Source of the DNA: Myxococcus qinghaiensis
GTDB lineage: Bacteria > Myxococcota > Myxococcia > Myxococcales > Myxococcaceae
Length of the DNA: 64,000 bases
Assembly (NCBI RefSeq): GCF_024198215.1
Contig: NZ_JAKCFA010000002.1
Coordinates: 1 to 64,000 of the forward strand
Direction of reading: 5' to 3'
Made by a program: the position numbers and the translations under genes. Each line of letters starts with the position of its first letter. Positions within the stretch are counted from its first letter, which is position 1. This document shows, one piece after another, positions 40,694-47,583 of this stretch. The notes below the pieces were generated by a model. That model was not told where the DNA came from. It was given only the letters and a program-made list of their open reading frames with translations, and did not search any database.

Positions 40694-41515
40694 GTGACGA
40701 CGAGCGTGAGCGAGAAAGTGTTCCGTCGGGGACCCTTCCCCGTGAAGTTCCGACTGCTGGAGGTGCTGCGCGTTGCTCGCATCACCCCGCATGTGGTGCG
40801 CATCACCTTTGGGGGCGAGGACATCCAGGGCTTCAACAGCGAGGGTGCCGACGACCACGTGAAGCTGCTGTTCCCCGAGGAGGGGAAGCTCAAGCCGGTC
40901 ATCCCCACCATGGGGCCCAACGGTCCGGTGCTGCCGCCGGGTGAGAAGAAGCCGGACTCGCGCGACTACACGCCCCGGCGCCATGACGCGGTGGCGGGCG
41001 AGCTGGACATCGACTTCGTCCTCCACGGCTCCGGGCCCGCGTCGTCCTGGGCAGCGAAGGCGAAGCCGGGGGACTTCCTCGGCGTGGGCGGCCCCAAGGG
41101 CTCGCTGTTCGTCTCCAACGACTTCGACTGGTACCTGCTCGCGGGCGACGAGACGGCCATCCCCGCCATCGGCCGCCGGCTGGAGGAGCTGCCCGCGGGG
41201 GCTCGCGCCATCGTCTTCATCGAGGTGTCGGACGCCAGCGAGGAGCAGAAGTTCGACACCAAGGCGAACGTGACGCTCACCTGGCTGCACCGCAATGGCG
41301 CGGAGGCCGGGACGACGGACTTGCTGAACCAGGCGATTCGCGGGCTCGACTTCCCGCCCGGCGACTACTTCGCCTGGGTGTCGGGTGAGTCGCTCTCCAT
41401 GCGCCCCATCCGCGACCACCTGCTCAACGAGCGGGGCACGAAGAAGAGCTGGGTCCGCGTCACCGGCTACTGGAAGCGCGGCCTGTCGGACCACCACCAC
41501 GACTCGCAGAACTGA
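40694..41515 (+). CDS. mxcB: Siderophore-interacting protein (ferric-myxochelin reductase), MxcB
   Basis: 273 residues from a GTG with AGAGGAG seven bases upstream. It belongs to the ViuB/SIP family of FAD-binding reductases: VKFRLLEVLRVARITPHVVRITFGG, DDHVKLLFPEEGK, RDYTPRRHDAVAGELDIDFVLHGSGPASSWAAKAKPGDFLGVGGPKGS (the RxYTxR flavin motif is RDYTPR), and the NAD(P)H-domain phrases DETAIPAIGRRLEELP and GESLSMRPIRDHLL. It would release iron from imported ferric myxochelin in the cytoplasm. It is transcribed toward the mxcL gene, with a strong hairpin in between, and has its own Fur-box-like operator. In known myxochelin loci mxcB has exactly this identity and position. Confidence 0.92.
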   Translation: MTTSVSEKVFRRGPFPVKFRLLEVLRVARITPHVVRITFGGEDIQGFNSEGADDHVKLLFPEEGKLKPVIPTMGPNGPVLPPGEKKPDSRDYTPRRHDAVAGELDIDFVLHGSGPASSWAAKAKPGDFLGVGGPKGSLFVSNDFDWYLLAGDETAIPAIGRRLEELPAGARAIVFIEVSDASEEQKFDTKANVTLTWLHRNGAEAGTTDLLNQAIRGLDFPPGDYFAWVSGESLSMRPIRDHLLNERGTKKSWVRVTGYWKRGLSDHHHDSQN

Positions 41516-41527
41516 GTCGTCGCCCCG

Positions 41528-41554
41528 GGGAGGTCGAAAGCACCTCGACCTCCC
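41528..41554. terminator. Bidirectional terminator between mxcB and mxcL
   Basis: GGGAGGTCGA (41528-41537) pairs perfectly with TCGACCTCCC (41545-41554) across a seven-base loop, centred between the two convergent stop codons. Confidence 0.75.
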
Positions 41555-41572
41555 TGGGACTCGCGACGAAGG

Positions 41573-42841
41573 CTACGCGGGCTTCGCGAGCGAGCGCAGC
41601 ACTTCGCCCGCCATCTCCACCGTGTAGTCGATCTGCTCCTCGGTGTGCGCGGCCCCGGGGAAGTTCACGTCACGACGCAGGAGGACGCCCCGGCGCGCCA
41701 TGCCGCCCTGGAACGGCGTCATCAGCTTCGCGTGCTCCACCATGTCCGTGGAGTAGCGGAAGAAGGGAATCGAGTCGTAGCCGAGCACGCGCAGCGGCGA
41801 GCCCACCGCCTCCGCGTGGGCGTTGATGCCCTCGCGCAGCTTGCGGCCCAGCTTCGCCACGTGCTGGATGTGATTGCCGTTCTTGTAGAACTTCAGGACG
41901 GCTTCAGTCACGGCCAGGGTCAGCAGCTCACCGCCGAAGGTGGTGGACACCTGGAGGTCGGCCAGCTTGCTCAGGTACTTCGCCGGGCCGGAGATGGCCG
42001 ACAGCGGCATGCCCGCGGCGATGCCCTTGGACATGCAGACGATGTCCGCCTGCACGCCGAAGAACTCCTGCGCGCCGCCCATGGCCAGACGGAAGCCGGT
42101 GACGACCTCGTCCATCACCAGCAGGACGCCGTTCGCCGTACACGTCGCGCGCACCTGCTTCATGAACTCGGACGTGAGCACGCGGTTGTAGGGGATGGAG
42201 AGAATCACCGCCGCCAGCTGGCTGGCCTGCTTCTCGATGGTGGACAGCAGCACCGCCTCGTCCGGAGGCGTGAAGAGCGGCAGGCGCGTCGTCAGGCCCG
42301 CGTGCGCGGCCGGGACTCCCGGTGTGTCGAACATGAAGTGGTCGTGCCAGCCGTTGTAGCCGACCGTGATGATGCGCTCCTTGCCGGTGACGTAGCGCGA
42401 CAGGCGCACCGCCGCCGACGTCGCGTCCGCGCCCGTCTTGAAGAACCGCGCCTGCTCCGCGCCGGGGACCAGCTCCAGCAGCGTCTGGATGGAAGTCACT
42501 TCCACGGGCGTGGGCAGCGAGTGGAGGACGCCTTCCTCCAGGTGCTTGCGGATGGTGTCCACCACCGCGGGGTGGTTGTGGCCCAGCATGTTGGCGCCAA
42601 GGCCGCTGATGAAGTCGATGTACTCCTGACCGTCCACGTCCTCCACCAGGGCGCCCTGGCCCTTGGCGAGGAACACGGGGAAGGAGCCGGGCGCGAAGAA
42701 CTCCGGCTTCTTCATCATCGACTGGGTGACGCCGGGGACCGTCTTGCGCGCCTCGGCGAGCAGCTGGTTCGAGCGCTCCAGCTTCAGCTCACCCAGGATG
42801 GGGCGAGGAAGGGAGGGGTGCTTCCTGACGGGCATGTCCAT
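41573..42841 (-). CDS. mxcL: Class III aminotransferase MxcL (myxochelin aldehyde to amine)
   Basis: 422 residues, AGGA six bases upstream of the ATG. It is a glutamate-1-semialdehyde-mutase-like PLP enzyme: YIDFISGLGANMLGHNHPAVV, FFKTGADATSAAVRLSRYVTGKERIITVGYNGWHD, LLVMDEVVTGFRLAMGG (the D-E-V pair binding PLP), DIVCMSKGIAAGMPLSAISG with the Schiff-base Lys in SKG, and TTFGGELLTLAV. In the myxochelin pathway MxcL turns the aldehyde released by the MxcG reductase domain into the primary amine of myxochelin B. It is the last gene of the - strand transport part of the locus, after the MFS gene. Confidence 0.93.
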   Translation of the reverse strand: MDMPVRKHPSLPRPILGELKLERSNQLLAEARKTVPGVTQSMMKKPEFFAPGSFPVFLAKGQGALVEDVDGQEYIDFISGLGANMLGHNHPAVVDTIRKHLEEGVLHSLPTPVEVTSIQTLLELVPGAEQARFFKTGADATSAAVRLSRYVTGKERIITVGYNGWHDHFMFDTPGVPAAHAGLTTRLPLFTPPDEAVLLSTIEKQASQLAAVILSIPYNRVLTSEFMKQVRATCTANGVLLVMDEVVTGFRLAMGGAQEFFGVQADIVCMSKGIAAGMPLSAISGPAKYLSKLADLQVSTTFGGELLTLAVTEAVLKFYKNGNHIQHVAKLGRKLREGINAHAEAVGSPLRVLGYDSIPFFRYSTDMVEHAKLMTPFQGGMARRGVLLRRDVNFPGAAHTEEQIDYTVEMAGEVLRSLAKPA

Positions 42842-42908
42842 GAGGCTTCCTTTGATGTGATTCGGGGGTCGCGTACTGCGTTTCGGATTTCAGGGAAGAA
42901 GCAGGGGC

Positions 42909-44141
42909 TCAGGTCGTCGCGGCCTTCAGCGCCATGGCGCTTCGGCCCAACGTCCAGAGCAGGCACAGCGAGAGCGTCGTCACCGCCACGGCAATCCAGC
43001 CCACCTGCCCGAAGCCGATGAGCGCGCCCTCCGGTGACGTCGCGATGAGCAGGCCGCTCACCCAGGCGGAGAGGCCGGAGGCGCCGTCGCTCGCGGCCAT
43101 GTTCACCGCGAGGAACCGGCCGCGCAGCGTGGGCGGCACGCGCGCCGTCACCAGGGCGATGGTGGGAATGGCCCGGGTGGACGTGAGCGCCATGAACATC
43201 ACGAACGCGCCCATGACGACGGGCAGCGGCGAGGGCGACAGGTGCGTGAAGAGCAGATGCGGGCCCACGGTGCCCACCAGGAGCAGCGCGAGCATCCGTC
43301 CCGGGCCGAGCCGGTCCGTGAAGCGGCCCACCAGCTTCGCCGACACGAGCGTCCCCGCGCCGCCGGCCAGATACACCCACGGCAGGTCCGTCTGCGCGAG
43401 GCCCAGGTTCCCGACCATGTACGTGCCCAGGTAGGGGATGAGCAGGAAGCTGGCGAACGCCACGCTGAACGTCAAAAGCCAGCCCAGCGCGAGGCCCGGC
43501 GCGGCCAGCATCGACAGGGGATTCTTGCGCGTCTCCTCGGCGCTCCGGGAGAGGTGCTGGTCCAGCCGCGGCAACACCTTCAACAGCCCCAGCCACAGCA
43601 CCCCGGCCAGCGCGCAGATGGCCCAGAACGGCGCGCGCCAGCCCAGCAGGTTCGCCAGGGCGAGCCCCAGCGGCACGCCCGCGACGGCGGACAGGCCGAT
43701 GGTGGACATCACCGTGCCGATGGCGCGGCCCCGTCGCTCGGGAGGAACGACGTCCGCGATGATGGCCATGATGACCGCGCCCATCAGCCCCGCGCAGGCG
43801 CCCGCCAGTGAGCGCGCCACCAGCATCGACACGTAGCCGGTGGCCGCGCCACACGCCAACGTGGAGAGGATGAAGCCCGCGTAGATGGCGAGCAGCGTGC
43901 GCTTGCGGTCGAACCGGTCCAACCAGAACAGGCCCAGCACGCCCATGGCCGCGGAGGCCAGGGTGTACGAGGAGACCATCGCCCCGAACTGCGCCGTCGT
44001 GAGGCCGAAGCGGCGGATGAACTCCGGCCCCAGCGGCATGATGATCATGAAGTCCAGGAGGTGGCTGAACTGAACCCCGGCGAGCAGCAGGGTCAGCACT
44101 CTCTCCTGCCGAGCCTGTCGGGGCTGAGATGCGGCGTTCAC
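42909..44141 (-). CDS. mxcK: MFS transporter MxcK (probable myxochelin exporter)
   Basis: 411 residues from the GTG at 44141, six bases after GGAG; a longer in-frame opening (to 44417) reads through tonB and is not coding. Twelve helices are visible. FSHLLDFMIIMPLGPEFIRRFGLTTAQFG at the start and the loop LFWLDRFDRKRTLLAIYAGF (motif A variant) place it in the DHA1-type drug/siderophore exporters; VVPPERRGRAIGTVMSTIGLSAVAGVPLGLALANLLGWRAPF is the characteristic helix-5 antiporter motif. Its position between tonB and mxcL is that of mxcK in known loci. Probable role: export of myxochelin across the inner membrane. Confidence 0.88.
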   Translation of the reverse strand: MNAASQPRQARQERVLTLLLAGVQFSHLLDFMIIMPLGPEFIRRFGLTTAQFGAMVSSYTLASAAMGVLGLFWLDRFDRKRTLLAIYAGFILSTLACGAATGYVSMLVARSLAGACAGLMGAVIMAIIADVVPPERRGRAIGTVMSTIGLSAVAGVPLGLALANLLGWRAPFWAICALAGVLWLGLLKVLPRLDQHLSRSAEETRKNPLSMLAAPGLALGWLLTFSVAFASFLLIPYLGTYMVGNLGLAQTDLPWVYLAGGAGTLVSAKLVGRFTDRLGPGRMLALLLVGTVGPHLLFTHLSPSPLPVVMGAFVMFMALTSTRAIPTIALVTARVPPTLRGRFLAVNMAASDGASGLSAWVSGLLIATSPEGALIGFGQVGWIAVAVTTLSLCLLWTLGRSAMALKAATT

Positions 44142-44179
44142 GTAGGACTCCAGATATCGCGCGGCGGAGGCCGCGAGGC

Positions 44180-45016
44180 TCAAGGGCGGACGAACCGGAC
44201 CCGAATCGGGGGCGAGGTCGCCGCGTAGGGACGACCGTCGCGGTCCAGCGCGGTGTCGAAGCGCGCCTTGCGCGCACAAGCCAGGGCCGCCTGGCCGAAG
44301 CCATGCCCCGGGTCCGACAGCAGCTCGGTCGACGTCACCTCGCCGTCGGCGTCCACGGCGACGCGCAGCACGACGAGCTGGTCGTCGATGCGCAGGGCAT
44401 CGGCTTCCTTCGGCCACGGGCAGCTCCAGCTTCGTGCCGCGAGCTGGATGGAGCGCGCCCGGCTTCCACCGGTGCCCTGGCCACGCGTGTCACCCGCGGG
44501 CACGGTGTCGACCGCCGTCGCCGAGCGACCGGTGGACGCCGTCACGCCTCCCGCGTAGCGAGGCGCATCCCCGCTCGTCATCTCGAAGTCCGTGAAGTCG
44601 AGCGGCGCCGCCGGCTCCTTCGCGGCGACCACGGCTCCCGCCTGCGCGGGCTCGGCCTGCGCGGGACGTGACGACTCGTGGGGCGCGGGGCTCGGCGTCT
44701 TCACGCGCGGCGGCGGAGGGTCCGCCCTGGCGACGCGCTGGGGTGGGGGAGGCGGGGGCTCGGGCGGGAGCGGGGGAGGCTTCAGGTCCACCACATGGTC
44801 GATTTGAAGCGTCTGCTTCTTCTGCTGAGCGGGCTTGGGCGCGGGGGACTCGCCCTTGCGCCAGGCCTGGTACGCGAGCACGCCCGCGAAGCCGTGCAGC
44901 GACGCGGTGGCCACCATGGCCCAGAGCAGCCCGGTGCGCCGCCGGGGAGGCGGCGGGCCCAGGATGATGCTCGCGATGCTCGCGTCGGGGCGCGACGTGG
45001 GGTCAGGGGGTGACAC
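44180..45016 (-). CDS. tonB: TonB energy-transducing protein
   Basis: About 278 residues. GGAGG ends immediately before an ATG at 45022 and six bases before a GTG at 45016, so the GTG is the better start. One N-terminal membrane helix (LLWAMVATASLHGFAGVLAYQAW), a Pro-rich periplasmic spacer with Lys/Glu-Pro repeats (LKPPPLPPEPPPPPPQ), a Ser/Gly-rich linker, and a C-terminal TonB domain at ~205-278 (CPWPKEADALRIDDQLVVLRVAVDADGEVTSTELLSDPGHGFGQAALACARKARF). It passes proton-motive energy from ExbB/ExbD to the outer-membrane receptor MxcH. Its 5' end overlaps exbD by about 14 bases. Confidence 0.92.
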   Translation of the reverse strand: MSPPDPTSRPDASIASIILGPPPPRRRTGLLWAMVATASLHGFAGVLAYQAWRKGESPAPKPAQQKKQTLQIDHVVDLKPPPLPPEPPPPPPQRVARADPPPPRVKTPSPAPHESSRPAQAEPAQAGAVVAAKEPAAPLDFTDFEMTSGDAPRYAGGVTASTGRSATAVDTVPAGDTRGQGTGGSRARSIQLAARSWSCPWPKEADALRIDDQLVVLRVAVDADGEVTSTELLSDPGHGFGQAALACARKARFDTALDRDGRPYAATSPPIRVRFVRP

Positions 45017-45458
45017 GCCCATCCTCCGTCGCGGGAGTCTCGGGCGTCGCCGGCTCGGCGGGACGCACGGTGCCGAAGGCCACCTTCGTGAGCCCGGCTT
45101 CCTTCAGCTGGTCCAACACGGCGATGACCTGCCGGTGCGGCACGGCGCCATCCGCCTGGATGACCGCGCGCAGCTCGGGGTCCTTCACCAGCGCGCGCCT
45201 GGCGCTGTCTCGCAGCGCGGCCTCCGTGATTCCCTCGCCGTTCACCAGGAGCTGGCCCGCGGCGGTGATGGAGACGGCGAACACCGTCTGCACGTCCTCG
45301 CTCTGCGAGGCCTTGGGCAGGTCCAGGGGCACGGCGGGGCTGTCCACCAGCCGGGCGGTCACCATGAAGATGATGAGCAGCACCAGCATGATGTCCACGA
45401 GCGGCGTGACGTTGATGCCTTCAATCAGGCCGCCGCGGGGCTGCGTTCCGCCCGCCAT
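45003..45458 (-). CDS. exbD: ExbD/TolR biopolymer transport protein
   Basis: 151 residues with one N-terminal membrane helix containing the functional Asp: INVTPLVDIMLVLLIIFMVTA, where VDIMLVLLI is the family signature. The periplasmic part (AVPLDLPKASQSE, LLVNGEGITEAALRDSARRAL, AVIQADGAVPHRQVIAVLDQLKEAGLTKVAFGT) is the usual ExbD fold. It lies two bases after exbB and overlaps tonB, in the order exbB-exbD-tonB, and should form the proton-driven motor for MxcH. Confidence 0.94.
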   Translation of the reverse strand: MAGGTQPRGGLIEGINVTPLVDIMLVLLIIFMVTARLVDSPAVPLDLPKASQSEDVQTVFAVSITAAGQLLVNGEGITEAALRDSARRALVKDPELRAVIQADGAVPHRQVIAVLDQLKEAGLTKVAFGTVRPAEPATPETPATEDGRVTP

Positions 45459-45460
45459 GT

Positions 45461-46150
45461 TCAGGCGCCTCCGGTGGAGGAGCGCGCCGTCGCCCGCTCA
45501 CGCGCGGAGACATAGGCCAGCACCAGGTTGGTGAGGGCCTCGGCGTCCGACAGGATGCTCGCGATGCGCCGCTGGAAGTAGTTGTAGGCGGCCACGGCGG
45601 GCAGGGCCACGCCGATGCCCACGGCCGTGGCGACCAGCGCCTCGGCGATGCTGCCCATCACCGCGTTGGAGGCGACCTGGCTCGTCTTTCCCACCACCGC
45701 GCCGGCCGTCGTCTCGCTCAGCGCCTCGAAGGCCAGGAGCACGCCGATGACGGTGCCGAACAGCCCGATGAAGGGCGCGTTGTTGCCCAGCGTGCCCAGG
45801 AAGGCCAGCCGGTTCTCCAGCGTGGAGCGCTCAATGGCGAGCGCGCTCTGCATGCCCTTCTCCGCCGCCGTCATGCCCTGCGGCGCCAGCCGGAGCCCGG
45901 CGCGGGCCACCGTGGCGCCCACGGACGTGCGCTTCTCCAGCTTGGAGATGGCGGAGGGGAAGTCGCCGCTCGCCAGCGTCTCCTCCAGCGCGCCGGACAG
46001 CTCGCGCACCAGGTCCTGCTTGCTGCGGAAGACAATCCACCGCTCGATGATGATGCCAATGCTCACCAGCGACAGGGCGAACAGCAGCCAGAGCACCCAG
46101 TTGGCGCCCCACTGCACGAAGACATCCTTGACGATTTCCACGATGTGCAT
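45461..46150 (-). CDS. exbB: ExbB/TolQ proton-channel protein
   Basis: 229 residues with three membrane helices: [24 protein letters not shown] near the start, and the conserved pair [32 protein letters not shown] and [27 protein letters not shown], which contain the MotA/TolQ/ExbB signature with the Glu/Thr that line the proton path. A cytoplasmic coiled region lies between helices 1 and 2 ([30 protein letters not shown]). Separated from the upstream lipoprotein gene by 132 bases that hold a strong hairpin; translation start ATG has GAGAG upstream. Confidence 0.95.
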   Translation of the reverse strand: MHIVEIVKDVFVQWGANWVLWLLFALSLVSIGIIIERWIVFRSKQDLVRELSGALEETLASGDFPSAISKLEKRTSVGATVARAGLRLAPQGMTAAEKGMQSALAIERSTLENRLAFLGTLGNNAPFIGLFGTVIGVLLAFEALSETTAGAVVGKTSQVASNAVMGSIAEALVATAVGIGVALPAVAAYNYFQRRIASILSDAEALTNLVLAYVSARERATARSSTGGA

Positions 46151-46235
46151 GGTCGGTCTCTCAGGCGTCGTCGTGATGACCGCTCGTCATCGCCGCGTCG
46201 GGTGTTTCGGGTTGCGTTGAAGCCAGCTTCCATGA

Positions 46236-46262
46236 CGCCGGATGCGACCTTGGCATCCGGCG
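46236..46262 (-). terminator. Strong intercistronic hairpin between the lipoprotein gene and exbB
   Basis: CGCCGGATGC (46236-46245) pairs perfectly with GCATCCGGCG (46253-46262) around a seven-base loop, 20 bases after the lipoprotein stop. There is no U tract. It may end most transcripts, or act as a processing/stability hairpin giving more receptor mRNA than exbB-exbD-tonB mRNA. Confidence 0.55.
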
Positions 46263-46282
46263 CCACGGAAGAATGAATGGGA

Positions 46283-47542
46283 CTAGCGCAGCTGCAGGAA
46301 GGAGAAGACCAGGCCCTGCGTGCTGAAGGCGACCGCGCCGTTCTGGCTGGTCAGGTCGCGGAAGTTCGTCACGGAGGAGTTGTTGGTGAACTCCGTGAAG
46401 AGCGTGCGGCTGTCCGTCACGTCATACAGGAACGTGCTGCCCGTGGATGCGGGGAGCGTGGTGATCTGCGTGGCCACGAAGGTGCTGAGGTTGAGCTGCC
46501 AGAAGCGCCACGCGGACGCGCTGGCCACGGCGCGGGGGTGCACGCCCGGAGCCACGGTGTAGGACGTCTCGTCCAGGACGCGCAGGTACGCGGTGCCGTT
46601 GGGGCCGCGCAGCAGGGAGCCCGTGGCGTTGCCGTTGGTCAGGTCGCCCAGGTCTCGGAAGAAGTCGGGGTCATAGGTCTCCGTCTGCGTGTTGAAGCGC
46701 AGCAGGCAGGGCACCGGCGTGGTCTCCGCGCCCGCCGTGCGATAGACGGCCGCGCCATACGCCTCGGTGGCCAGGTACACGAGGCCGTCCGGACCGACGA
46801 CGCCGTCACGCACGTAGCCGCAGCGGTTGTCCGTCACGATCTTCGCCGTGTCCGTCGCGGTGTCCACCACGACGACGCCGGCCTGCTTGGTGATGCCGAT
46901 GCCCGCGCTCGGACGCCAGCCGATGGGGATGATGATCTTGGTGCCGACGCGCACCGGCATCGTCGCGAAGGTGCTCAGCGCGCCCTCCACGGTCAGCCCG
47001 TTCAGGGTGATGGCGTTGGTGACCGTCATCGCGGTGGGGTTCCAGACGATGACCTTCCCGGAGCGGCCGTCGATGTAATAGGCCTTCGTCTCCGACACGT
47101 ACTGGAACTGGTGCTGGTACTCACCGATGGAGCTGACGCCGCTTCCCTGGAAGCTGACCTCGGCGTCGCGGCCCTGCGAGTCCTTGTCCTTCTCCAGCGT
47201 GCCGTTCGCCGTCAGCTTGTAGCGGGTGACGACCGCGCCCTCGCTGCTGCTCACGTAGAGCAGGCCATTCTTCGCGATGCCGGAGCCCAGCGCGCGGCCC
47301 GGGACTTCGATGGCGTTGTCGAGGACGAGCGGCGTGGTGACGTCGACCTTGTCGGTCAGGACGATGTAGCTCTGCGACTCACCGTCGGCGCTGACCTGGG
47401 TGATGGCCGCATAGACGGGACCGTCTTCGATGTCCGGGTCCGGCGTCGGGTCCTTGTCGTCATCACCGCAGCCGGAGAACAGCGCCAGCGCCAGCGCCGC
47501 GGCGGCGATACGGGAGAAGGGGAGGAACGAACCAAGCTTCAT
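46283..47542 (-). CDS. Periplasmic/outer-membrane beta-propeller lipoprotein (MxcI-like)
   Basis: 419 residues with a lipoprotein signal: basic start, hydrophobic AAAALALALFSG, and lipobox LFSGC (Cys25), followed by an acidic DDDKDPTPDPD linker (Asp at +2/+3 could favour a particular membrane). The body is a seven-unit propeller-like series of strands: VYAAITQVSADGESQSYIVLTD, NGLLYVSSSEGAVVTRYKL, KAYYIDGRSGKVIVWNPTA, AGVVVVDTATDTAKIVTD, GLVYLATEAYGAAVYR. It lies 41 bases after the receptor gene mxcH in the same operon, the position of mxcI in known myxochelin loci; the similar DUF4374-type propellers near siderophore receptors suggest an accessory role in siderophore capture. Biochemical role unproven. 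Confidence 0.78.
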   Translation of the reverse strand: MKLGSFLPFSRIAAAALALALFSGCGDDDKDPTPDPDIEDGPVYAAITQVSADGESQSYIVLTDKVDVTTPLVLDNAIEVPGRALGSGIAKNGLLYVSSSEGAVVTRYKLTANGTLEKDKDSQGRDAEVSFQGSGVSSIGEYQHQFQYVSETKAYYIDGRSGKVIVWNPTAMTVTNAITLNGLTVEGALSTFATMPVRVGTKIIIPIGWRPSAGIGITKQAGVVVVDTATDTAKIVTDNRCGYVRDGVVGPDGLVYLATEAYGAAVYRTAGAETTPVPCLLRFNTQTETYDPDFFRDLGDLTNGNATGSLLRGPNGTAYLRVLDETSYTVAPGVHPRAVASASAWRFWQLNLSTFVATQITTLPASTGSTFLYDVTDSRTLFTEFTNNSSVTNFRDLTSQNGAVAFSTQGLVFSFLQLR

Positions 47543-47583
47543 GGGGGGATGCCTTTCGGAGACGGTGACTGCGTGTTGATGAC

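Noticed and set aside
40562..41500. Open frame of 312 codons on the - strand opposite mxcB
   Set aside because: mxcB on the + strand has full SIP-family motifs, a ribosome site and a Fur operator; the opposite frame has none and would run through the operator.
42784..44304. Long alternative - strand frame over mxcK
   Set aside because: Frame-shifted reading of the MFS gene with Arg/Gly/His-rich product and no membrane helices.
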